Shown here piece after piece: positions 38,256 through 48,373 of a stretch of DNA of 64,000 bases. The notes beneath the pieces were generated by a model, which made no database searches, had not been told where the DNA came from, and saw nothing but the letters and a program-made list of their open reading frames with translations. The stretch's first letter is position 1; each line of letters opens with the position of its first letter. The DNA is taken from positions 31,012,295-31,076,294 of the forward strand of contig JARWKL010000001.1 of NCBI GenBank assembly GCA_029961685.1, read 5' to 3'. A program made the position numbers and the translations under genes. The DNA comes from Aristolochia californica. Its lineage: Eukaryota > Streptophyta > Magnoliopsida > Piperales > Aristolochiaceae.

Positions 38256-40907
38256 TTGACCTCCATATTTACTTGCCTTATCATGGAGATTGGATACAAT
38301 AGTAATAAGAGTGATAGACTCTGTATTACTACAATTCCACTTAGAGGTCTCTCTAATTACATGAGCTGGTCACAATCAGTTCGGAGGGTTCTTATTACTT
38401 GTGACCTCTTGAGCCACCTTGTTAACTTTCCTCGTTTGATTGATGATGAAGATGCGTCCTACCACAAGTGGGTTAAGGATGACAACATGGTGATAAGTTG
38501 GCTAATTAATAGCATGGAAGAGCAGGTGGCAAACAATGTGGTCCACTTGGAAACCGCCAAGAACATATGGGACACTTGTGCCAAGCTTTACTCAAGCACT
38601 GCTTCATTACAAAAAATATATGATGTCTTACAAAACATGCTGCATACGAAATATGGAGATAATATTCATGAATTTTTGGCACGGTTTTGTGGTCTTCTTC
38701 AAGAATGGAAACTAGCTCAGCCATATTCCACTGATATTTCCATTCAAGAACGACAAAGAGAAGCTTTGGCAGCAGCCATTTGCTTATCGAATATTAAACC
38801 ATACCTTGAGGTGGGAAAAACTCAACTTCTAAGTTCTTATGCTCTTCCATCCTTCGATGATATTAGTGCTACATTACTTAGGATACCAGATCATTCCCCT
38901 CCTTCTCCTATTAATGCTCCATCAATGATGTTCTCTGGAAATCGGGGAACATCTTCCTCATCCCGAGGACGGGGCAGAAATATGAGAGAGGGTCAAACTA
39001 TGAGAGGGGCTGAAAATAGAGGTGGTAGAATGGGTCAAAATTCTTTTCGTACTGAGCCTCAAATTTGCATTTATTGTGGCCGTCAGAACCACCTTGTGGC
39101 ATCATGCTGGAAATTTCGTGGCAAGCCTGATTGGGCCACAGCTAACCTAGTCTCAGTTAACGTTGAGAAAAATGAAGATAAGGCTGAATCATCATCCGGA
39201 AATGTGACTCTTATAGCTGAGGACTATGCTGCATTTCAGAAAATGAAGTCCTTCATGGAATCATCTATTCCCTCATCATCTACTGCTGCCACAACTATTG
39301 CCTCAGGTATGCTTTCTTCCTCTTCTTCCTGTTCCTCTTGGATCATCGACTCCGGGGCCTCTGAACATCTACCAGGTAACAAACACTTGTTGCAGTCCTT
39401 ATCTCCTTGTTATCCTCATAAATTCGTTACTATTGCTGATGGTACCCAAACCAAGATCCTTGGCAAAGGTTCCTCCTCTCTTACTTCATCTAGTCCCCTT
39501 CAAGATGTTTTGTTTGTTCTTCAATTTCCTTTAAATTTTCTCTCGGTTAGCCAATTGACCAAACAATTAAATTGCTCTATCACCTTCTCACCGTCTTCTT
39601 GTTTCTTTCAGGATCTCACTACGAAGCGGGTGATTGGTGGCGGCCATGAAAAGGGGGGTTTGTACTACTTCACTCTTCTACCATTAGCTGCATTATCGTC
39701 CACTACATCTGAGGCCCAACTTTGGCACAACCGACTTGGTCATCCATCTACCCCTTCACTTCGTTCTTTGGTTCCATCTTTAAAAGGACTTTCTCATATC
39801 AGCTGTGAGGTTTGTCAATTAAGTAAACATGTCAGGAGTACATATTCTCCTCGTCTTACACCTACAAGTACTGCTCCGTTTGAGCTAATACATTCTGATG
39901 TATGGGACCCTTTATGTCTCTCATATATTTCCCAAGTTAAATATTTTGTCATTTTTTTTTATGATTTTACTCGAGTGACTTGGTTATTTCTATTTAAAGA
40001 GCGTTTCGAAATTCTTCCTTTGTTTAAAAATTTTCATGCTATGGTCTTGACCCAATTTGGGAAGAAAATTCAAACCCTTAGATCTGATAATGCTAAGGAA
40101 TACATGTCTCATGACTTCAAATCATTTTGTGAGAGTAATGGGCTTATTCATCAAACATCATGTGCCTATACTCCTCAACAAAATGGTGTTGCTGAAAGGA
40201 AGAATCGTCATCTTCTTGAAGTTGCTCAGGGCCTCCTCTACTCCATGAAGGTACCCTATTTCTATTGGCCTCATGCTATACTTACAGCATGCTTTCTCAT
40301 TAATAGGTTACCTTCAACAGTCCTTCATCATAAAACTCCTTACTCTATGTTATTTAATGGTGAAGATCCTTTTTCTCTTCCTTTGAAAGTGTTTGGATGT
40401 ATGTGTTTTGTTCATGTTACATCTCCACATAAAAATAAACTTGATCCTCGGTCTATGAAGTGCATTTTTTTGGGATACTCTCGCACCCAGAAAGGTTATG
40501 TCTGTTATAATCCTACCCTTCGGAGGATGTTTATCTCTAGGGATGTGACTTTATTTGAGGACACTCCCATCTACTCCTCCCATGATGCTCCTCAAGGATG
40601 GACTTGTCCTTCTACTACTCCTTGTCCGCTTGTGCCATTCAATCTTGAAGTGGATCCATCCCCTGATGCACCGGCCATACCTTCACCTGTGGAGTTGTCA
40701 GATCCACCTGAGGTAAGTCCTTCTCCTCCCATTTATGGGCCTGAATTTGATACTCGGCCTATTGCTTTAAGAAAAGAACGTCGCTCCTGTACTACTTCGC
40801 ATCCTATCTCAAATTTTATGTCTCACCATCGCTTGTCTTTCGAGTGTTTTCAGTTTCTTGTGTCCTTTCTTCTACTTCCATTCCACAGTTGTATCAGGAG
40901 GCCCTGA
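38256..40907 (+). pseudogene. gag-pol: Copia gag, protease and integrase part of the polyprotein
   Basis: 883 open codons. The start may be the ATG at 38256 or, more likely, M10 at 38283. Gag: WSQSVRRVLI, KWVKDDNMVISWLINSM and WDTCAKLYS match the UBN2-type retrotransposon gag; the zinc knuckle CIYCGRQNHLVASC at residues 271-284 fits CX2CX4HX4C. Protease: WIIDSGASEH, catalytic D365. Integrase: zinc finger H491, H496, C517 and C520 (LWHNRLGHPS, CEVC); catalytic D548 (IHSDVWDP), D611 (LRSDNAKEY) and E647 (NGVAERKNR), with 35 residues between D611 and E647. Two normally conserved glycines near the active site are replaced (DVWGP to DVWDP, SDNGGE to SDNAKE). The frame is lost near 40840, where reverse transcriptase continues in another frame. 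Confidence 0.92.
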
Positions 40908-41332
40908 GACATCCAGGATGGAAGGCGGCTATGGATGAAGAAATGCACGCCTTATATGAAAACCAAACCTGGTACTTAACATCACTCCCGAAAGGTAAAA
41001 GACCGGTTGGTTGTCGATGGTTTTTTTTGGTGAAACATAATCCGGATGGATCGGTTGCTCATCTTAAAGCTCGACTGTTTGCTAAGGGCTATACGCAGTG
41101 CTATGGGATAGATTATGAGGAGACCTTCTCTCCTGTTGAAAAATTGAATTCGGTACGCATCATCTTATCTATTGCTGCTAACTCCTCATGGCCCGTCTAT
41201 CAGTTGGATGTTAAAAATGCTTTTTTAAATGGTGATATCAGTGAGGAAATTTATATGGTTCAACCACCTGGTTATGTGGTTGAGGGGGAGTCTGTATGCC
41301 GGTTAAAAAAGTCTTTATATGGGCTTAAGTAG
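40844..41332 (+). pseudogene. pol: Copia reverse transcriptase, N-terminal part
   Basis: After a frameshift at about 40835-40860 the polyprotein goes on with YQEALRHPGWKAAMDEEM, TWYLTSLPKGKRPVGCRW, LKARLFAKGYTQ, DYEETFSPVEKLNSVRI, YQLDVKNAFLNGDI, EEIYMVQPPGY and CRLKKSLYGLK. This is the fingers-palm region of a Ty1/copia reverse transcriptase, including the first catalytic D (QLDVKNAF). It ends in TAG at 41330-41332, where CAG would be expected (GLKQSPQAW). Confidence 0.92.
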
Positions 41333-41818
41333 TCCCCTCAGGCTTGGTTAGATAAATTTAGTCAAACACTCCTACAGTTTGGTTTTCATCGGTGCTCAGT
41401 TGATGATTCCATATATTATAAAGATACGATCAAAGGGAAAATATTATTGGCCGTATACGTGGATGATATTATCTTAACCGGTCATGATGCTTTGAGCATA
41501 CAAGAGGTGAAACAGATGATATGTCAGGAATTCAAGACTAAAGACCTTGGTATGCTTAAATATTTTTTGGGTAAAGAAGTTCTTCAATCCAAACATGGGA
41601 TAATATTGTCTCAAAGGAAATATGTCTTGGATCTCCTTGAAGAAATAGGAATGAGGGGTTGTAGACCAATTGACACACCTATGGATACAAATGTAAAATT
41701 ATGTTCCACAAATGAAGAAGATATTGATATTGGCAAATATCAAAGACTCATGGGAAAACTGATTTATCTCACGGTAACTAGGCTAGACATATCATATGTT
41801 GTAAGTGTGGTGAGTTAA
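41333..41818 (+). pseudogene. pol: Copia reverse transcriptase, catalytic YVDD part
   Basis: Reads on in the same frame past the TAG with SPQAWLDKF and DDSIYYKD. The polymerase motif YVDD is intact at 41456-41467 (AVYVDDIILTG). KYFLGKEVLQS, GIILSQRKYVLDLLEE and YQRLMGKLIYLTVTRLDISY follow. A TAA at 41816-41818 interrupts again, just before FMHKPQITHWQAL. Confidence 0.92.
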
Positions 41819-42413
41819 TTCATGCACAAACCACAGATTACCCACTGGCAGGCTTTAGAGAGAATATTACGTTATCTAAAAGGAGCTCCAGGAAGAAGAT
41901 TGCTGTATAAAAAAACATGGGCACTTCAATATAGAAGGCTTCTCAGATGCAGATTGGGCTGGATCTCCTGATGATAAAAAATCTACATCAGGATATTGTA
42001 CTCTGGTTGGGGGCAACTTGATTAAATGGAAAAGTAAGAAGCAAAATGTGGTTGCAAGATCTAGCGCCGAAGCAGAATACAGAGCTATGGCCCATACCGT
42101 TAGTGAACTTTTATGGATTAGGACCCTTCTTACCGAACTAGGTTTTTATAAATAGGGGTCCATGTATCTGCATTGTGATAATCAAGCAGCTATTAATATC
42201 ACTTCAAATCCAGTTTTTCATGAAAGAACTAAATATATTGAGGTGGATTGTAATTTTATACGGGAGAAGTTTCAAGTAGGAATAATCTCTCTCAAACATG
42301 TGTCATCTCAAGAGCAAGTAGTTGATATTCTCACTAAACCCGTTACATCTAAAATCCAATCGTTTATATGTGGCAAGCTGGGTATTTATGATGTCTTTTC
42401 TCCTCCAGCTTGA
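41819..42413 (+). pseudogene. pol: Copia RNase H and polyprotein end
   Basis: Starts FMHKPQITHWQALERILRYL, then a run of seven A at 41909-41915 shifts the frame by one (one A too many). In the new frame FSDADWAGSPDDKKSTSGYC, ARSSAEAEYRAMA and, after TAG at 42153-42155, LHCDNQAAI are the RNase H motifs; their D, E and D acidic residues are kept. RNase H removes the RNA template during cDNA synthesis. The natural TGA at 42411-42413 overlaps the polypurine tract. Confidence 0.9.
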
Positions 42414-42420
42414 GGGGGTG
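42411..42420 (+). other. Polypurine tract (copia)
   Basis: TGAGGGGGTG abuts the 3' LTR and begins with the pol stop codon itself. The exact LTR start is either 42419 (TGTATTGG) or 42421 (TATTGG). Confidence 0.85.
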
Positions 42421-42814
42421 TATTGGAAGATGGGCTCAAGCCCACGAGCTCAAGACAAGAAGCCCACACGTCAAAGGAGTGGCATATGAGTAAAATATGG
42501 TACTTTCTATAAAGATGGCATAGAAGTGTAAATATGTGTTCCTTTTATGTCTGTTGTTTTTTCAAGTTGTAGCCCTAAGGGTATTGTAAAACTATAAATA
42601 AAGACATTGGCTAAGAGGTAGGGGAATGAAGCACTCTCCTCTCTTTCCAGAAATTCGTCCAGCCCTCATTTTTCTTTTTAACGCAACCCTCTTCTCCCTT
42701 AATCCAAACTCTATTCTTCCACGTTCTTCTTCTTCTCTTCTCCTTCTCTCTTCTTCTTCTTCTTCTTCTTTCTTGTTGATCTAAAGTTCCTTTCATGAGA
42801 TCCTTAATTCTACA
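42421..42814 (+). repeat. 3' LTR of copia element (394-396 bp)
   Basis: Matches 36989-37379 with about 20 substitutions and one extra CTT unit, and ends AATTCTACA. It may start two bases earlier, at 42419, to include TG. Confidence 0.92.
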
Positions 42815-45800
42815 AAGAGGATAACAAGCGCTCATTAAATTCTCAAGTGAATGTGCAGTGGCATATTTACCTGAGTCAAACAAGCCATTATTTTACCCTT
42901 TCACAAAAAGCTGACCTAACAATCATAAATGATTGTAAATTGATTTATCGTGCGTAACGGGCTATATTACCCTAAGAAATGGATTATGGATTCGGATTCA
43001 ACACTCAGTTAAAAATCCCCTGCCTCCCCCTTTTCCCGATGATTGCAAAACCTTATATATAAAAATTAAATAGAGCTTACTATGCCTAAAAATTACATAC
43101 ACCCATTGGAATTATCTCTCTCTACATTTGTGGATTGTGCATTTCCATTTTAGATGTACTCTTTTTTAAAAATTAAAACTTTGAGTTTTCACACTACCTT
43201 CATCTCGTAAACCAAAAAGGCAAATAGATCACAACAAAATGAAAATTTTAGAGTTTATGTATGGAAAATTTTTAAAACAATAACAAATGTAAGTAAATAA
43301 AATTTATTCACACACCACAAATGAACACAAAAGTTTTGTTGTCCAAGTTTGGGAAATTCCACTAGTTACCCCCTAACAGCTTGGAATTTTATAAGAAAGA
43401 GATTTCTTCAACATAAGCTTTAAAAATGGATAGGCATGCCTGAAACAAGTTAAAGACTAAAATCACATATGGATCCAAACCTTTAAAAGAGAATAACAAA
43501 CGCTCATTAAATTCTCAAGTGAACGTGCGGTGGGATATTTACCCGAGTCAAACAAGCCATTATTTTGCCCATTTACAAAAAGCAGACCAAATAATCATAG
43601 ATGATTGTAAAGTGATTTATCCTGCGTAATGGCCTATATTACCCTAAGAAATGACTTATGGATTGGGAGTCAACACTCAGTTAAAAATCCCGTACCTCCA
43701 CCTTTTCCCAAAGATTGCAAAACCTGATATATAAAAACTAAAAAGAGCTTACAATCCCTAAAACTTAAAGACAGTCTTTGGAATTATCTCTCCCTAAATT
43801 TTTGACATTTTAGATGTACTTTTTTTCTTAAATCAAAACATTGAATTTTCGCTATCCCTTCATCCTGTAAACCAAAAAGGCAAATAGATCACAACAAAAT
43901 GAAAATTTTAGAGTTTATGTAAGGACAAAATTTAAAACAATAACAAATGTAAGTAAAGAAAATTTATTCACTTACCACATATGAACACAAAAGTTTTGTC
44001 GTCCAAGTTTGGGAAATACCACTAGTTCAACCCTAACAGCTTGGAATTTTATAAGAAAGAGATTTCTTCCACACATGCTTTAAAAATGGATATGCATGCT
44101 TGTCACATGTTAAAGATGCAAATCACCTATGGATCCAAACATTTAAAAGAGAATAACAAACGCTCATTAAATTCTCAAGTGAATGTGCGGTGGGATATTT
44201 ACCCGAGTCAAACAAGCCATTATTTTGCCCTTTTACAAAAAGCTGACCTAACAATCATAGATGATTGTACAGGGATTTATCGTGCGTAACGGGCTGTAGT
44301 ACCCTAAGAAATGGCTTACGATTTGATAGTCAACACTCCGTTGAAAATCCCCGGCCTCCCCCTTTTCCCGACGATTGCAAAACCTAATATATAAAAACAA
44401 ATAGAGCTTACAATCCCTAAAAATTGCAGACACTCTTTGGAAATATCTTTCTCTACATTGTTGCATTGTGCATTTCAATTTTAGATGTACCTCTTTTTTC
44501 TTAAATCAAAGCTTTGAGTTTTCTCTTTACCTTAATCCCTTAACCAAAAAGGCAAATAGATGACAAAAAAAATGAAAATTTAAGAGTTTATGTATGGAAA
44601 AAATTTAAAACAATAACAAATGTAAGTAAAGAAAATTTATTCACACACCACCAATGAACACAAAAGTTTTGTTGTCCAAGTTTGTGAAATTCCACTAGAT
44701 CAACCCTAACAGCTTTGAATTTTAAAAGAAAGAGATTTCTTCCACATAAGCTTTAAAAATGGATATGCATGCTTGAAACTGGTTAATGATGCAAATCACC
44801 TATGGAAGCAAACCTTCTAAAGAGAATCACAAATGCTCATTAAACTCTCATGTGAACATGCGGTGGGATAGTTATCCGAGTCAAACAAGCCATTATTTTT
44901 TCCATTTAAAAAAGTTTACCAAACAATCATAGATGATTGTAAAGTGATTTATCGTGTGTAACGGGCTATATTACCATAAGAAATGGCTAAAGGATTCGGA
45001 CTCAACACTCAGTTGAAAATCCTCTGCCTCCCCCTTTTCCCGACGATTGCAAAACTTTATATATAAAAACTAAATAAAGTTACAATCCCTAAAAGTTACA
45101 TACACTCATTGGAATTATCTCTCTCTACATTTGTGGATTGTGCATTTCCACTTTAGATGTACTCTTTTTTCTTAAATTAAAACTTTGAGTTTTTGCGCTC
45201 CCTTCATCTCGTAAACCAGAAAGGCAAATAGATCACAACAAAATGAAAATTTTAGAATTTATGTATGGAAAAATTTTAAAACAATAACAAATGTAAGTAA
45301 AGAAAATTTATTCACACACCACAAATAAACACAGGTTTTGTTGTCCAAGTTTGGGAAATTCCACTAGTTCAACCCTAACTGCTTGGAATTTTATAAGAAA
45401 GAGTTTCTTTCCACATAAGCTTTAAAAATGGATATGCATGCTTGAAACACGTTAAAGATGCAAATCTCATATGGATCCAAACCTTTTAAAGAGAATAACA
45501 AATGCTCATTAAATTCTCAAGTGAACGTGCGGTGGGATATTTACCCGAGTCAAACAAGCCATTATTTTGCCCATTTACAAAAAGCTGACCTAACAATCAT
45601 AGATGATTGTAAAGTGATTTATCATGCGTAATGAGCAACATTACCCTATGAAGTGTCTTATGGATTGGGAGTCAACACTCAGTTAAAAATCCGCTACCTC
45701 TCCCTTTCTCGACGATTACAAAACCAGAAATATAAAAACTAAAAAGAGCTCATAGTCCCAAAAATTACAGACACTCTTTGGAATTATCTCTCTCTACATT

Positions 45801-47746
45801 TGGGCAATGTGCATTTCAATTGTAGATGTACTTTTTTTTCTTAAATCAAAACTTTGAGTTTTCGCTCTCCCTTCATCCCGTAAACCAAAAAGGCAAATAG
45901 ATCACAACAAAATGAAAATTTTAGAGTTTATGTATATAAAAAATTCAAAAAACAATAACACATGTAAGTAAATAAAATTTATTCACTCACCACAAAAGAA
46001 CACAAAAGTTTTACTGTCCAAGTTTGGGAAATTCCACTAGTTGTTGACCCTAACAGCTTGGAATTTTATAAGAAAGAGATTTCTTCCACACATGCTTTAA
46101 AAATTGATATGTATTCTTCAAAAATTTTAATGATGCAAATCACCTTTGGATCCAAATCTTTTAAAGAGAATAACAAATGCTCATTAAATTCTCAAGAGAA
46201 CGTGCGGTGGGATCTTTACCCGAGTCAAACAAGCCATTATTTTACCCATTTACGAAAAGCTGACCTAACAATCATAGATGATTGTAAAGTGATTTGTCAT
46301 GCGTATCAGGCTATATTACCCTAAGAAATGGCTTATGGATTGGGAGTCAACACTCAGTTAAAAACCCTTGGCTCCCCCTTTTCCCGACGATTGTAAAACT
46401 TGATATATAAAAACTAAAATGAGCTTACAGTCCCTAAAAATTACAGACACTCTTTGGAATTATCTCTCTCTACATTTGTACATTGTGAATTTCCATTTTA
46501 TATGTAATTTTTTTCTTAAATCAAAACTTTGAGTTTTCGCTCTCCCTTCATCTCGTAAACCAAATAGGCAAAAAGATAACAACAAAATGAAAATTTTAGA
46601 GTTTATGTATCTAAAAAATTTTAAAAAAAATACAAATGTAAGAAATGAAAATTTATTCACACACCACAAATCAACACAAAAGTTTTGTTGTCCAAGTTTG
46701 GGAAATAACACTAGTTGTTGACCCTAATTGCTTGGAATTTTATAAGAAAGAGATTTCTCCCACACATGAGTTAAAAATGGATATGCATGCTTGGAACATC
46801 TTAAAGAAGCAGATCACCTAAGGATCCAAACCTTTTAAAGAGAATAAAAAATGCTCATTAAATTCTCAAGTGAACGTGCGGTGGGATATTTACCCGAGTC
46901 AAAAAAGCCATTATTTTGCCCTTTTACAAAAAGCTTACCTAACGATCATAGATGATTTTATAGTGATTTATAATGCATAACTGGCAATATTACTGTAAGA
47001 AATGACTTATGGATTGGGAGTCAACACTCAGTTAAAAATCCCCCGCCTTCCCCTTTTCCCGACGATTGCAAAACCTGATATATAAAAACTAAAAAGAGCT
47101 TACAATCCCTAAAAATTACAGACACTCTTCGGAATTATCAGTCTCTTCATTTGTGCATTGTGCATTTCCATTTTAGATGTACTCTTTCTTCTTAAATCAA
47201 AACTTTGAGTTTTCACACTCCCTTCATCCATTAAACCAAAAAGACAAATAGATCACAACAAAATGAAAATTTTAGAGTTTATGTATAGAAAAAATTTAAA
47301 ACAATAACAAATGTAAGTAAAGAAAATTTATTCACATGCCACAAATGAACACAAAAGTTTTGTTTTCCAAGTTTGGGAAATTCCCTAACAGCTTGGAATT
47401 TTATAAGAAAGAGATTTCTTCCACACATACTTTAAAAATGGATATGCATTCTTGAAACATGTTAAAGATGCAACTCACCTATGGATCCAAACCTTTTAAA
47501 GCGAATAACAAATGCTCATTAAATTCTCAAGTGAACATACAGTGGGATTCTTACCTGAGTCAAACAAGCCATTATTTTTCCCATTTACAAAAAGCTGACC
47601 TAACGTTTAGAGATGATTGTAAAGTGATTTATCATCCATAACGGGCTATATTTCCCTAAGAAATGATGCATGGATTGGGAGTCAACACTCTGTTAAAAAT
47701 CCTCCACCTCCCCTTTTTCCAGACGATTTCAAAACCTGATATATAA
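42815..47746 (+). repeat. ~667-bp tandem satellite, block 4
   Basis: Begins with the right copy of the copia target duplication AAGAG (42815-42819) and continues the split monomer. Anchors are at 43471, 44131, 44803, 45473, 46148, 46822 and 47483. The copy at 44131 is class C and that at 44803 class D. From 46040 on the array switches to the subfamily with CTAGTTGTTGACCC and AATGACTTATGG variants that dominates to the right. It is interrupted just after GATATATAA, the TATA-like box, by the 47747 element. Confidence 0.96.
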
Positions 47747-47782
47747 TGTTGTGGACTCAATAGCACACTGAGTCACACAACA
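47747..47782. repeat. Terminal hairpin of the solo-LTR-like element
   Basis: TGTTGTGGACTCA (47747-47759) is complementary, with one bulge or mismatch, to TGAGTCACACAACA (47769-47782), leaving a loop of about 9 nt. The very end of the element can therefore fold into a 12-13-bp stem. Confidence 0.7.
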
Positions 47783-47807
47783 AAGAAGACAACAACAACT
47801 CACTCAA

Positions 47808-47890
47808 TAGGATTTAATTCTTATATTTCTTTGAGTAGGATTTATTTCTTATATTGTTTTAAGTAGGAGTTATTTCTAATTACTTTATAT
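47808..47890 (+). repeat. Three imperfect 28-bp tandem repeats
   Basis: TAGGATTTAATTCTTATATT, TAGGATTTATTTCTTATATT and TAGGAGTTATTTCTAATTAC begin at 47808, 47836 and 47864. They lie upstream of the putative TATA box and could be promoter or enhancer repeats; that role is inference. Confidence 0.7.
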
Positions 47891-48351
47891 GTAAGGGCAT
47901 TATGGGGAATTATTGTAACCCTAACCCTAAAACTCCTTGACATGTCCTATTTAAGGGAAAGGTATGAATGAACCTAATCCAAACAGGTTGGGATCACCTC
48001 TTGATCTCGAGTTTAGGGTTTACTCCAAAAATCCAACCTATCCTTCACCCTCCATTGCCATCCATCTTCACCCAAATTCATCCCTCGTCATCCATACCAA
48101 GAAAAGGAGCTTCCTGCCCCTTATCCGAGCCCAAAGAGAGGATCTTCTCTCATCACCAGCGTCAACAAGAAGTTGGGTTCAATCCCCTCTTGACGAGCAA
48201 AAGAGGAGTAATTCTGGTTCTTTCACGTGAAGGGTTAGAGCAACTCTTCTTGTTGGGAATTCATCACGAAAATAGAGCAAGGACAGCCATCAACGTGAGC
48301 CAAGGCTGCCCCATCAAGCTAGGTCTTCAAGTCCTAGAACGAGCTACACCA

Positions 48352-48373
48352 AATCAGGGTTGAAACCCTGATT
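48352..48373. repeat. 22-bp palindrome in the solo-LTR-like element
   Basis: AATCAGGGTT and AACCCTGATT are perfect 10-bp inverted arms separated by GA. It could form an RNA hairpin in the transcript. No function is known to me. Confidence 0.75.

Larger units (their letters stand above)
36989..42814 (+). mobile_element. Ty1/copia LTR retrotransposon, complete in structure but decayed
   Basis: Order on the plus strand: 391-bp LTR, primer site TGGTATCAGAGC, leader of about 860 bp, then gag, protease, integrase, reverse transcriptase and RNase H, polypurine tract, 394-bp LTR, flanked by AAGAG duplications. Integrase before reverse transcriptase is diagnostic of Ty1/copia. I counted about 20 substitutions and one 3-bp indel between the LTRs, close to 5% divergence. 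The reading frame is intact through integrase but broken afterwards by two frameshifts and three stops, so it is non-autonomous. The copia lineage is not assigned. Confidence 0.95.

Noticed and set aside
47964..48363. Open frames of 88 and 131 codons in the solo-LTR-like element as a host gene.
   Set aside because: They overlap in different frames, have no domain and lie between LTR-like ends; low-complexity proline/serine-rich content suggests chance.
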